This document shows, in pieces, positions 23,051-35,354 of a DNA stretch of 64,000 bases; within the stretch, counting starts at the first letter, position 1; the number at the start of each line of letters is the position of its first letter. The notes beneath the pieces are model-generated. The model was not told the DNA's origin and searched no databases. It saw nothing but the letters and a program-made list of their open reading frames with translations. This DNA comes from Scalesia atractyloides (lineage: Eukaryota; Streptophyta; Magnoliopsida; Asterales; Asteraceae). Made by a program: the position numbers and the translations under genes. Location of the stretch: assembly GCA_947069175.1 (NCBI GenBank), contig CAMTDV010000017.1, forward strand, positions 34,295,126 to 34,359,125, read 5' to 3'.

Positions 23051-24098
23051 TCGGGGGCCTACTGGTCATCTTACGGAAGTTAAAAATGAAGAAAAGAAGA
23101 ATGGGGAAACCCGTCGTAAGCTACGACTGGGGGGCGGGGCGTAACCTACGGCTAAGGCAGATGACAACAAAGTGGATAGCAGGTATCTGTAGTAACCTAC
23201 AACAGTCCACCGTAAGTTACGCCCAAGAAAGAAAAGGGAAGCAGCATCTGTCGTAACCTACGGCGGTGAGACGTAAGTTACGGCGGGATCCGGAAGGAAG
23301 TACGAGTTGTTTGATTTTGAAAGGTATAAAAGCAATTTTTAAAACCCTAACACATCATTCAGGTGAGGAACAAAAGAAGTGACCTGGTAGCACGCTTTTG
23401 GACGTCGTTTCTACCTCTCATCATCATAATTTTCACCGAATCAACGATATCGAAGATGATTTCAACCATTATTCAAGCGTCTAAAGACCGAATCACCAAA
23501 ATGAGCGAGTAATTTCCTTGTGGTCTCCTCCGAGTGGAGAATTCTTGTAAGTGGATAGATTTTTATGTGTTTTTACTATTTGTGAACTTGGTAATCTAAG
23601 CATTCGATGCTTTTTACCTGTTGATTCGATTGACTGGTTGTAGCTGATTGATTTTATTTAAACCTTATTTCTAATTCATTCAGTTCCCGAGAATTCTAGT
23701 AATTGGGATATATTTGATAGGGATTAGGGTTGGTAATGCAATTGATGTTCATATGATAACCTTCCATGTTTTGCAATCGAAGTAAGTAGTCTTTGAATAA
23801 TCACAACTTGTTAATTGAATTACACAATCATGTCTATGTGATGGTTGCAATTAAACACATAATTGAAATCCACTTTGAATCTAAAATCCGGGAACCATTG
23901 TTTCACTCATTGATATAAACTCGTTTTAGTTAGTATTAATTTAGTCAGACACTCAAACAACCTATTTTACATTTTGAAATTAGAATCTTCATATTTAATG
24001 AACAAATACTTTCCACCATACTCCTCTGGTTTGATATCCTACTTACTCTAGCTATCTAGTTTATTTAGGTTTTCACATGACACTCACGACAGCCATCA
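23051..24098 (+). repeat. Element C 5' LTR
   Basis: Near-palindromic CGTAAGCTACG/CGTAACCTACGGC words occupy 23112-23284. TATAAAA follows at 23325 and AAAACCCTAACACATC shortly after, the likely transcript start region. U5 ends CACGACAGCCATCA. Confidence 0.88.
23325..23331 (+). promoter_or_regulatory. Element C LTR TATA box
   Basis: GGTATAAAAGC lies about 40 bp after the last CGTAAGTTACGGC word. The same arrangement recurs in the 3' LTR (TATAAAA at 35632). Confidence 0.75.
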
Positions 24099-24101
24099 AA
24101 A

Positions 24102-24119
24102 TGGCGTTGTTGTCGGGGA
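24102..24119 (+). promoter_or_regulatory. Element C primer binding site (degenerate tRNA-Asp)
   Basis: TGGCGTTGTTGTCGGGGA differs from TGGCGCCGTTGCCGGGGA by C-to-T changes only, as expected from deamination of a methylated site. Confidence 0.8.
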
Positions 24120-24189
24120 GTCGTGCACAAAGTGTTTTGTTTTAAGTCTTTTTCTAAAATTGTTAAAAATCTAAAAATAGAGTTTATTT

Positions 24190-27100
24190 CATTTTGTTCA
24201 GAATTACGCGTGGTTTCTTGTCTATGTTTGTGCAAGCGAATTCATACGTGTATGCATCATACCAGAAAGTCCGGAAAGTCTTCGATTTGATCCGGAAATT
24301 GAGAGAACAGTTAGGAAGACCCGAGCAATTCATTAAGAGAATAAGGTATTGCAATCTCCAACACTTACATCCAAATCAATGGAGAACTCAGGAAATCCGG
24401 ATAAGCAAGTTGCAAATCCATTTCCGCTAAGTCAATTCTCAACAACTCCCACTCAACCTTCACCTAACATCTTTAAAACATCTAAACCTCTACCCAAACC
24501 ACTACTCAAATTCCACTTCCACCGTTCTCCCAATTTAGATCACCTTTCACCACTACCAGATCAATCATCATCTTTTCAATACCCATCATTCACCTAAACA
24601 TCTAATGCTAACACTCTTCACCTTATGTGAGGATTGTTCCTAACGATAACACCATCCCACCTAGTCAAACTCGACCCATTAATTCATCAACCTCAATTCC
24701 TCTACCAAATCAACCTTCACATTATCAAGCGCCTCAACAGCAACAGTTCTCAGTCAGAGCTTCTATGTTTGACCAAAGGCATGACTCGGGGGAATTTGGA
24801 GATAGATATGAAGAATTCGACAGTTATGCGAGGAATCAAGGTGATCAGCAAGTGATGAATATGGAAATTGTGAAGGGTATAACACGGGGTTTAGTTTTGT
24901 TGAAAGGGAAACCCAGGGTGCAGCCGGGTATCAACAACATGGTTATCTGCCGGAACCAGTTAACCAGCATCAAGGTAATTTAAGACCGGTAAGTATCCTA
25001 ATATCACCACCGCTACAGCAAATACCAGCTCAACAAAGACCCTTGCCGAGAAACATAGTTCCATGGGTTAACAATCCCGAGGGTATTCCTAGAAGATATG
25101 ATTGATGACCGGTACAGGGGATGGAAAGCCATTTTAAAACCACTATTGCTAACAACCCATCACCAGTGGTAATACCTCACCTACGGGGTCGGTCATTTGA
25201 AGTTAGAGCACAATCCATTCAGAGTCTACCCAAATATTACGATTTGGCAACTGAAGAACCATATTTATATATTGCTGCTGATGATGCTCGTTGCAACACC
25301 ATTGGGGGTTAAGGTTTTACACTTTATGTGAAATTGGTGCTTTTCCAATTTACTCTGGAGGACAAAGCACAACGATGTTTCCACTTTTTACCATCTGCGT
25401 CTATTTTCACATGTCCCGACATGCAACAACTATTTCTAGATGAGTTCTACACTCCTCAGAGGACCAGTGATGCTCGGAAGGATATTAGTAATTTCCAACA
25501 ACAGCCAGGCGAGCTATTTCATGAAGCATTTAATCGGTTCAAGATGTCATTGAAGAATTGCCCACATCATGGTATACAAAAGTCGGAATTTCTTAATTCT
25601 TTTCATGAGCGGTTGACACCGAAGGATGCACGTTATCTTAGTTCAATATCAAATGGCACGTTCGGTACAAACTATGAGAATGTTGATTGGGATTACTTAG
25701 AAAAGATGGCGAGTACTTCAAAGAGAAAGGCTCAATCTTCAAAAAGAACTCGGCATTTAGTAGAAGAGCAGTGGATAACACACCTGAGGTTAGGGGACAA
25801 ATTCCTATGTGTGGGCATTGTGGAGATTTAGGGCACATAGCTGACCAGTTCCCCAGTATTATGGGTGTGTTTGATGATGTGAACTTTGTGCAACGAAGTG
25901 GAAATGGTGGTAGGAACTTCAACATGAACTCTAATACCTACCACCCGGGGCTCGGAAATCATCCCAACTTCAGTTATAGGAATGAAAACCATCAGAGCAA
26001 TCCGGGATTCCAGGGTAATAATCAAGCTGATGGTCAAAGGAACTTCAACCAACCCCGTTACCAGAAAAACTATCAAGGGGGTAACATGGGGGGATATCAA
26101 GGAAATTACCAGAACAACCAAGGAGGATCATCTGGACCTGCTAAGGCCACTAGGGGTAATAAGATGATGGAGATGTTGAAGGCGATGCATCAAGAGATGC
26201 AAAAGCGAAACCAAATGGATGATGCAATGGCACATAAGGATGAAGTTCGCGACAAGGCTATTCACACTTTGACAACACAAATGGGGCAATTAGAAAGTGA
26301 ACTAGCAGAGATGAAGAAGCAGAGTGGAAGACTGCCTAGTGACACAAAGGTGAATCCTTCTCATCCAAAGGCGAAGAGCAACCAAGTTGGCCAGGTAAGT
26401 ACTATTCGAAGTGGTAAAATTTATAATAAGGTCAACTCTCCACCACCACTTATTGAATGTGTGGTGGAGGATGTGGATGTGGATGAGAGTGACGAGAGTG
26501 AGGATGAGTCGGAACCTAAACCTGTTAAAACCAACGAAAAGGTCACTTTCGAATAGCGGTGTGAATTTTGGACACGACCTGAAAACACGACACGAACCTA
26601 ACGAAATTCTCGAGTTTAGGTTTACTCTAGATGGGTTCGGGTATGTTTCAGGTTGAATCCGCGAACCCGTTTAGGTTAACGGGTCGGGTTCTGGTGAACC
26701 CGATCAGGTTGGAGGTTCGACCCGTTTAAATTATATTTTATTTTTTTATAACTTATTTTATGTTATAAATTAAATGGGGTGTGTATTTTATGCCATAATT
26801 ATAACTTAAAAAGAGAAATTAGCATAAGATTTTATAATTTAATATAATTATGTCATATACATTTGTGTCTTTTATGTAAATTTTAATTTTAATATATTAA
26901 TTTCAAAAAAAAAGAAAATCGGGTTGAACGGGTCGTGTTCGGCTCAACCCACAAAACTTTTGGTCGTGTTCGGGTTCATATGTATGATACGATTTTTAGT
27001 TCGAGTTCGTGTAAAATTTTTGGGTTCGGGTCGGGTTAATATTTACTCGTTTCGCACCCCTACTTTTGAAAGCCACAATGAAACAGTTGAAATCACCAAA

Positions 27101-27220
27101 GCTAAGGAAGGGGAACCAATTCCACATCCCTTTCCTGAAGCTTTGAAAAATATGGCTAATAAAGGAATGATTAACAAACGGGGACCTCAACAGGAGGAAA
27201 TGTGGGAGGTGTTTAAATAG
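24190..27220 (+). pseudogene. Element C gag, interrupted by a hAT MITE
   Basis: Decayed gag spread over several frames. The head near 24270-24600 resembles the element A head (a FDLIRKLREQLGR-type stretch in a shifted frame, then a Pro/Ser-rich linker). The core runs 25121-25830 (NNPSPVVIPH, LPKYYDLATEEPYLY, LVLFQFTLEDKAQRC, FHEAFNRFKMSLKNCPHHGI, ISNGTFGTNYE) with a stop at about 25310. The zinc knuckle is CGHCGDLGHIADQF, so the last Cys is Phe and zinc binding is probably lost. An Asn/Gln/Gly-rich region and an acidic segment follow to 26553. A 509-bp MITE then interrupts, and gag resumes at 27071 (NETVEITKAKEGEPIPHPFP) to a stop at 27218. Confidence 0.85.
26554..27062. mobile_element. hAT-type MITE inside gag
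   Basis: Ends are TAGCGGTGTGAA and, reversed, TAGGGGTGCGAAA. The 8-bp target copies are CTTTCGAA (26546-26553) and CTTTTGAA (27063-27070), one transition apart. An 8-bp duplication is the hAT signature. The inside is AT-rich with GGGTTCGGGT/ACCCGACCCGAACC subterminal words and no coding capacity. Confidence 0.9.
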
Positions 27221-27259
27221 GTTAAAATAAATTTACCCTTAATTGACACTATTTAACAG

Positions 27260-28064
27260 GTTTCGGCTAATTCCAAATATTTGAAAGATATGTGCACCCA
27301 GAAACGGCACCACAAGGTTCCTAAAACATCAATTTAACTAAGCAAGTCAGTTCCGTTTTGACCGGGGTACTTCCACCCAAGTTGCGAGACCCAAGAACGC
27401 TTTTTATACCCGTTCAAGTGGATGATTTTAAAATGATATAGCATTGCCGGATCTTGGGGCTAGCGTGAGCATCCTCCCGGGAAGCTTGTATGACCAATAC
27501 GACTTTGGTCCACTACGTCAAGCTGACACCACTGTGGTGTGGGCTAATTTGACCCTTAAGCTTCGTAGGGGGATTATTAACGATGTGATTGTTAAGGTGG
27601 AAGAATTTTACTATCCGGTAGACTTCTTGGTGCTTGACTATGTGTCTTCGGACCAAATCAAGCAGCCAAATGTTATTCTGGGCCGACCTTTCTTAGCCAC
27701 TGCACATGCATTGGTCGACCGTCGTTCTGGTATAGTCGATATGAATTTTGGCAACAGAAAGGTTCGCTTAAATGTGTTTTCGAATGTTACTGACTCTCCA
27801 ACTAGTGATGAATGTTTTATGGCAGATATTATTGATGGGTGTCATCCTCATTTTGAGGATGAAGCCACCGAGGTTTGTTCTATTTGTGACAGGTCTGAAC
27901 AGGAACACAATCACGAGTTAGAGGAGGAAGTACAAAGCTTGGAGGCGATGGCAGTGCATGATGGAAGGCCTCCTTGGACTCATCAGGTGGAGAATCTTCC
28001 GGCTGAAATCTCTTCAGGATTGAAGTCGTCATTGATCAGTCCCCCGAAAGTGAAAATTGAATAA
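27260..28064 (+). pseudogene. Element C aspartic protease region
   Basis: Protease of the Athila polyprotein. The open part begins 27444 with DLGASVSILPGSLYDQYDFG, keeping the catalytic Asp, then PVDFLVLDYVSS, VILGRPFLATAHALVD and an acidic spacer up to 28064. Upstream (27260-27440) readable pieces (VLPPKLRDP-like, FIPVQVDDF-like) are broken by stops. The frame passes to RT with a shift at about 28060. Confidence 0.85.
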
Positions 28065-29640
28065 ATTGCCACAACATTTGAAATATGCGTTCCTAGGAGA
28101 GGATCAGACTATCCCAGTCATCATTGCAGCCAACCTGGAAGAGGAACGTGAGACAACACTACTAAGGGTGCTAAAGGATCACCGTACAGCAATCGGATGG
28201 AAACTTGCAGATTTGAAAGGTATTAGTCCTTCTATTGTTATACATAAGATAATTACTGATGCAGATACAAAGCCTGCACATGATACACAGAGACGCTTGA
28301 ATCCTAACACGCGCGAGGTTGTGAAGAAGGAGGTGATCAAGTGGTTGGATGTTAGGATCATATATCCCATTTCAGACAGTGTGTGGGTGAGACCAACACA
28401 GACGGTGCCAAAGAAAGCAGGCATTCAGATCGTTAAAGGTGAGAGTGGTGAGCAAATAGCCATCCGGCCAGTAATCGGGTGGTGTGTGTGCTTCGATTAT
28501 AGAAAGTTGAATGCCGAATGATCACTTTCCTTTACGTTTTACCGATCAGATTGTCAAGATACTCTCAGGCCAGAGTTATTACTGCTTTTTAGATGCCTAC
28601 TCGGAGTATATCAGATAGCTATACACCCCGATGACCAAGAAAAGACCACATTCACGTGCCCTTATGGTACTTTCGCATTCAGGCGAATGCCATTTGGGCT
28701 GTGCAATGCCCCATCCACCTTTCAGAAGTGCGATGATTGTCTTTTCAGATATGGTCGGGGTTGTCATAGAAATTTTTATGGATGATTTTTCTGTATTTGG
28801 GTCGTCATTTGATACATGCTTGGGTGAATTTTCTAAGGTATTAAAACGTCGTGTGGAAACTAACTTGGTTTTAAGTTGGAAGAAGAGCCATTTTATGGTT
28901 CAGGAAGGCATCGCATTGGGGCAAGTTGTGTAAAGTAAGGGGATTGAGGTTGATAGGGCAAAAACTAAAGTTATTTCAACGCTACCTCCCCCTACTAATG
29001 TCAAAGGTGTTCGTTCCTTCTTATGACACGCCGGGTTTTACCATAGGTTCATTAAGGGGTTTAGTGTCATGACGAAGCCTTTGTGTAACTTACTTTTGAA
29101 AGATGTTCCTTCTGAATTTAATGATGAATGTGTCAAAGCGTTTATTGTGTTAAAGGAACAACTAGTACAGGCCCCGGTCTTGCAATCACCCGATTGAACA
29201 AAACCTTTTGAAATTATATGTGATGCAAGTGATTTTGTTATCGGGTTTGTACTAGGCCAAAGAGTAGATAAGAAAGCGGGAGTAATCTACAGTGCAAGCA
29301 AAACTCTCTCTGATGCACAATTTAATTACATAACAACAAAGAAGAGTTGTTTGCCGTTGTCTATGCTTTTGACAAATTCCGATCTTATATCTAGGGAAGT
29401 AAAGTAATTGTTTACTCTGGTCATAGTGCAGTGAAATATTTAATGGAGATGAAGGATGCCAAGTCGAGGCTGATTTGGTGGATTCTTTTGCTGCAAGAGT
29501 TCGACTTGGAGATCAGAGATAAAAGGGGTGTGAGAATGTTGAAGTGATAATTTGTCCCGACTTCCTTCGGGGGTAGAGGACATCACACCTGAGATCAATG
29601 AACAATTCCTAGATGAATACCTTATGTCTGATAACACTGA
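28057..29640 (+). pseudogene. Element C reverse transcriptase and RNase H
   Basis: RT starts with LPQHLKYAFLGED at 28064 and shows IGWKLADLKGISPS, HDTQRRLNPNTREVVKKEV, RPVIGWCVCFDYRKLN, FTCPYGTFAFRRMPFGLCNAP (frame-shifted) and IEIFMDDFSVFGS, the FMDD catalytic box at about 28775. A stop at 28931 and others break it. RNase H follows from about 29150 (VLQSPD, FEIICDASDFVIGFVLGQR, YSASKTLSDAQFNY) and decays by 29400. These enzymes would copy element RNA to DNA. None could be made intact here. Confidence 0.87.
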
Positions 29641-30942
29641 ACCCTGGTATGCTACTTAGTTAGTGTCAGGTACAATACATGAGGGTTGCAACAAGCGAAG
29701 AAGCAGCAGTTCCTTACTCAGGTAAAGCATTACATATAGGATGAGCCATACTTGTTCAAGATTGGGACCGGCCAGATTATCAGGAGATGTGTTCCAGAGA
29801 TGGAGTTCATGGAAGTGTTGCAACATGCCCACTCATCAGCGTGTGGTGGCCATTTTAGTGTTCAAAAGACGGGTTACCGGATTCTTGAATGTGGCCTTTA
29901 CTGACCTACTGTATTTAAAGATGCTTTTCAGTTCACTAAACATTGCTTAAATTGTCAAAAGATGGGTGGATTTCTAAGAGAAACGAGATGCCCATGCAAC
30001 CAATTTTGGTTGTAGACATTTTTGATGTTTAGGGAATCGATTTTATGGGCTCGTTCCCCAATTCGTGTGGTAACCAGTACATTCTGGTGGCAGTTGATTA
30101 TGTTTCAAAATGGGTCGAAGCAGTTGCTACCAGAACGAAGGACCACTCTGTTGTGTGTAAGTTTGCCCAATCAAACATATTTTCAAGGTTTGGAATTCCC
30201 CGTGTGATCATAAGTAACGGGGGATCTCATTTTAAAATTTTCACTTTGGCAAACTTCTCAAACGGTATGGCATGGATCACCGAGTAGAACACCATATCAT
30301 TCACAAACTAGTGGACAGCTTGAACTGACAAATAGGCAGATTAAGGAGATTTTGCAGAAAACTGTGCGATCTGACCGCAAGGATTGGTCAACCAAGTTAG
30401 ATGACGCCTTATGGGCATATCGCACCGCATTTAAAACCCCTATTGGCACTACACCCTACAGATTGGTGTATGGTAAAGGTTGTCATTTGCCGATGGAAAT
30501 TGCACATCGTGCACTTTGGGTGGTTAAACAGGTTAACACAGATTACACTGATGCAGGTGCACACAGGCAATCGAAGTTATGTGAGCTTGATGAGTTATGC
30601 AACGAAGCGTACGATATGGCTGTTGCATACAAGGATAAGATGAAGGTGGTACATGATGCAAAACTGAGGAATCTAGTCTTTGCGGTGGGTTAAAAGGTAT
30701 GGTTGATTAATTCTCGTCTTAAATTGTTTCCAGGGAAGCTAAAAAACAAGTGGATGGGACCATTTGTCTTCACGAGAGTTGGAAATTTTGGAGATGTGGA
30801 AATTGAAGATATGAAATATCATAAGAGGCAGGTGGTGAATGGACACCGGTTGAAACCGTATTTGGATGGTGCTAATCTTAACACAAAATTAACAGATGAA
30901 GTGAGTTTCCTTGCAAGCTCACCGGATTATACAACCGTCTGA
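29641..30942 (+). pseudogene. Element C integrase, second catalytic Asp replaced
   Basis: The zinc-binding region is broken (29700-29980; HCLNCQKMG-like CX2C remnant at about 29941). The core reads GIDFMGSFPNSCGNQYILVA and VDYVSKWVEA. The usual ISDGGSHF is IISNGGSHF, so the second catalytic Asp is Asn (a single G-to-A change). The region around the Glu (30290-30350) is out of frame. The C-terminal part (30352-30693, WSTKLDDALWAYRTAFKTP and TPYRLVYGKGCHLPMEIAHR; 30703-30942, GPFVFTRVGNFGDVEIED) is largely open apart from a TAA at 30691. It is non-functional on two counts. Confidence 0.87.
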
Positions 30943-32270
30943 GGGTCACAAGAAGTCCGGCTGAAGAACCGGGAGGTAGCCCAGAATTTGGTACATACTT
31001 CATCTTGTTTTGGTTGATTTATATTCGTTTTTTAATGGTTTGAAAAGATATCTGGAAGTACACCCACAACATCGAACAAGTGTGGGGAAGTTTGAAGACG
31101 CCCATGTACGTTTTAGAACTAACTTGAGTGTCAAGAACAAGACAAGTCTTTTACATGGGGTGGATTGGGCGAGTAAATTGAAATAGAGTAAATTGAAATA
31201 AATAAATAAAGTCTTCAATGAAAATTCATGATCATTTTGAAATCAACTGAACTGTTCATTCAAAAAAATCAAGGGGTGCATTGTAAGTTACGGTTGAGGG
31301 TTGCTGCTGAGAACAGGTGACTTGTGTTGTAGCTAACGGGGCTAAGGTCGTAAGTTACGACAGTCCTTTACTAAAACAGAATCAATGCGCCGTAACCTAC
31401 GCCCTGCATGTCGTACGTTACGGCGGGGAGCTGGTGGCGAGAATTGGATCCGGTTAGGTAATACTCGACCCGGGTAATGTTACTCGGTTTGTAAATGGGT
31501 AAAACCGACCATTATTCAATGTATGCAGACCTCCTTCCCCTTTTTTCACCACAAATCCATTCCTCATCATCACCTTCTCTCGAAGAACCCTAAAACCTCC
31601 ATAGCCACCAAATCTCCTTGTTTCTTCGGTTCTTCACCGAATCACTCAAGAGCCTAACTTGCTTGTTTTTCTAGCAGAATACAAACCTTGCTTTGGTTTT
31701 CCACGAAAGACAACCGTTTGTGAGAAATCGGAGGTGACATCAAAGAACCCTAAGTTTCAAATTTGGGGCTTTTCATCCCAACCTTCAATTACCTTTAATC
31801 AAGTGTCATCTAAGCTTTTTAAGCTAAAAAGGTACGATTTTGATCCCAAATTTCTCATAGTTGTTGAAAGTGAGGTATAATTGTTTGATTTATGCTGGAT
31901 AGATGCTTGTTTAGTTATGAATTGGCTATATGGGTGTTCATTGAGATGTTATTATGCAATTGTGTCTCAAATCCGAATTTAGAAATTTGCTTGAAGATGT
32001 GAAGTGCTTATTAAACTTGTTCAAGGATCATTTAATGTTGAAAAACCAAATTTTTGTGGAATAATGAAGTTCACTAATTGAAATTTGTGGGTAATGATAT
32101 TATGTTTCAAACAATTAGTGATAATTTTTGAAAGTGGACATTTAACAAGCGGGTAGCCAAGACAAAGAACAAGTGTGAGAATGGGACATAGGATTACACA
32201 CTTGTTCAGTTCGATTGTTTATTTGAGTTGGAGTTATTTGTTTCTTGTGTTGTTGGTTTGTGTACGCGGG
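30943..32270 (+). other. Element C inter-ORF region with polypurine-like tract and U3-like motifs
   Basis: No open frame of substance. AAGTGTGGGGAAG at about 31079 equals the Athila-type polypurine tract although no LTR of this element starts here. Four CGTAAGTTACG/CGTAACCTACGCC words lie at 31283-31425, like those in the LTR. CT/CA-rich leader-like sequence follows (31545-31620, with AAGAACCCTAAAACC). It could be an internal promoter for the third ORF or an embedded relic of another LTR. Confidence 0.6.
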
Positions 32271-33978
32271 ATGGGCAAAGAAAGGAGAGCATGAAAAGAA
32301 AAGGTTGTGGAATCATCATCTGCTCCGGATGCATCCAAGAAAAGAAGGACAATATGGGTTACGATTCGGGATGCGCCAATGGAAGACGTACAAGAACAAA
32401 GACATCAAGAGTTTTTAGACTCAATGAGTGACGCTCCGCGAAAGGGAGTTTGGGGAAGGGACCGCTTGATAAACAACAAGCATAGTTTCAAGCACATTTG
32501 TTTTATGAGAAGATGGGGGATGATCATTCCATCAAGGAAAATATGTGTTTTGAGAAAGTAGGAATTTAGAGCGTTGGGTTTTCACGACAAAAAATACACC
32601 GCGCTTGGATGGGAGGCGGTGATTGATTTCGAGGGTAATGCAAAATGGGAGATTTATGTTAAAAGTATTATGGAGTGGCTGAGTACGTTGAAGAAAGCTG
32701 ATAAAAACAACCCTCCGAAGATCGTCAAACTGACGGGAACAGTCAATAACAAACCGACTACATTGTCTCTAGCTACCTTGAGACAAATAGCCAAGTTTGA
32801 TTCGAAGCAAGAGAGTTTTTACAAGCTGGTGGATGAAAATGAGTATTTATACCATACTAAGAAATCATCTGAGGAAAATGTAATGCTTTCGGAACTGTTC
32901 ATGTTGGAAAAAGGGGTGGAAATAAAGAGGGATAACTTGAAGCCATCGGTACGGGTGCTGCTCAGCTTTGTGATCTCGATTGTGGCACCTCGGTTAGGGG
33001 ATAGGATGGAAATCAGGACTTGGGAGATTCTGGTTCTCTACGCTGTTATGACCCGGCAGCTGCATCTCTCATTCAGGCAGCTGGTAATGATGCACATGTG
33101 GCAGAGTAAAAATCAGAAAGGTAAGAAACTAATTCCACACGCTCGGTTGCTAAGTGTCCTACTGGAAAAACAAGGGGATTTGTTGCCAAGTGAATATTCC
33201 TACAACTAGCCACATGTCGTTTTCTCAATTGTGGATATGTGTAAAAGTGAATGGCTGACGTATGTGAAGACAAAGAAGTGGCACAAGATAAAGTATGTGG
33301 ATGTTGCGAAAGTGAAAGTGCTTAAATGGGGTAAAGAAGCACCACAACAGGGGGAGATGGATGATTTAGATTCGAGTGATGAGGAGTCATTGAGGCGAAA
33401 GAGAGAGGTAGGGCTGATTACTGGTTAGAGTTTAGGCAGGCAGCTTGACGAGCCGAGACAGACAGGGTATTCATGGGTGGTGTTTGATGATGATATGTAG
33501 GCAATAGTGTAGAGTAGTTGGCCACCGGAATATGCTGGTTAGGAGGTTTTTCAGAGATCTATATATGATCAGGGTTCACGGCAGGATGCAACAATAGACC
33601 GCCAGCATCGGGAGTTAATGGAACACAATACTAGACTTGATCAGATGCGCCATCTGAGCGATCGGATGGAGCTCAATATGCGGACATACGATGAGAACCA
33701 GTTGAGGAGGCATTCGGATTATTATCAAGGTGTGCCATATGTAGAAAATCCACCATATGTGGATTACAGTAGCGAGCCTCCTTATCAGCTTGGCATGGTG
33801 AGGCATCCGACACCGCAGGTACATGGGTCCATGTGAGTGCTTTCGGAGTACACGACACTGTATTACCAGAGCTCCTATCCGTACTAACCACCGCCATATG
33901 AATACCCATCTCAGCAGCAGGATCACCACAGCAGAGAGAGCGAGCAGGAGGAGGACTTGCTGATATCTTTGATATGAG
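32271..33978 (+). pseudogene. Element C third ORF (ATHILA ORF1 / env-position protein)
   Basis: A single reading frame starting at ATG 32271 can be followed for about 570 codons with about nine in-frame stops (for example near 32292, 32559 and 33207) and no frameshift that I can see. Its centre (32574-33209) has RVLLSFVISIVAPRLGD, LVLYAVMTRQLHLSF, RQLVMMHMW and HARLLSVLLEKQGDLLP, which I recognise as the domain of plant Athila-element proteins (PF03078-like). The tail (33600-33978) is Tyr/Pro/Gln-rich. It sits after integrase, where Athila elements carry an env-like gene, but I see no convincing signal peptide or transmembrane segment, so an envelope role is unsupported. Confidence 0.7.
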
Positions 33979-35354
33979 TGCCTTCTACGAGCATCTGGGA
34001 GGTTATTATGGTGGACCACCGGGTCAATCTTATAGATGAGCACTCTCTGATCCTCCTTCATTGATCAGGTCCACATGCTTGATCCTTTGTACTTTCTTTT
34101 ATTTAGATATTTTATGTTTGTTTGTGTTTTGGTGGTGTAAACTTTGTGTTGGGAGTGTTTATTTGTTGAGTTGGTTGTGTTTATTGGTCGCTACATTCGG
34201 TAACCCTTATCCTTTCGTTTTGTGAGATGTTTGAGCCTACTAGGACTGTTAGTCTGAATTGAAATAAATGTTCATTTGTAGAGGGTAGGCCATATGTTAC
34301 TCTGTTTTAGAATTTGTGTGGTTTGATACATGTTGAGACTGTGGATGTGGCATATGCGCATAGATGATAAAGGCATTATGATCCTTTCCCTGTTACACTT
34401 TAATTTTTTATCCAATGAACCTTAGTAAACCATCTTGAGTTATATACCATGCGTTTGTTACACTCGATGTGGATTGTTTGATTACCAACCGTGAATAACA
34501 ACTCGTGTGTTTAGATATTTGTTATGAAAAAAAAATTAAAAAAGAGAAAAGAAAAGAAAGAATAAAAACATGTTAGTATTATATACCAAAGTGTTAGTAG
34601 TTTAGTGTGAATAAAGATTGTCATGGTTCTGTTTATCTTTCTCTGCTAGCCATTTAAAACAACCAAAAATTTCTTACCTTTACCCGAGCCCAAAACCCGT
34701 AAGTCCTTTTGATATGTGCTATGTTATGTGTTACGGTGAAGGTGTGATTGTCATACTTTTATGAGTACAGAGTTTCATATCCGGTTTAGAGTGACATATA
34801 TATTAGCACATTACACGCTAGTCCAGATAAAACCGAGATGAGTGTTTATTGTGAGGGGCGTGTTGGCATGTGTATAGACCATAAGCATGTTAGCTTTGGT
34901 TAGGCAAGTCTTAAATTGTTTCAAATGTGCACCACCTACGTGTCAGATTGTCAATCTCGATTGTGTCAGTCTATGGGACGGATATGACTTAGGATCTTAA
35001 ATCGTTAAATCGGTAAGGGATTTAGAAGTGATTTGTTAATAAGGTGAGTAATGTTTGTGATGGTTGCTTAAGGAAAAGCAATGATAAATGTAGGAATGTG
35101 ATGGAGGGGGAAAACCCCAAGCATTAATGTGTTCATCTTATGGGTTTTATTTCATTTTAGGTGATTATATTGTTTGATGTGATAACTACTAGAAATTGTG
35201 GTTTTGCAGATTATCGCTTAAATTGAGGGAATTGAAGTGCTTGGAGATGAAGTGGAACACTCGAAGATGATAAACGAAGCAAAAGACATTGTTCAGGATG
35301 AGTTTTAAGCTTAGAAGATAGCTTGGAAGTACGAGACATGTGAAAGAATGAAGT
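33979..35354 (+). other. Element C 3' non-coding region
   Basis: No gene is seen. An A-rich run lies at 34526-34566. The purine stretch gtgaaagaatgaag just before 35354 may serve as the polypurine tract. Confidence 0.6.

Noticed and set aside
32271..33978. Host gene encoding a novel protein
   Set aside because: Lies between integrase and 3' LTR of element C in the same orientation, resembles ATHILA proteins and is full of stops.
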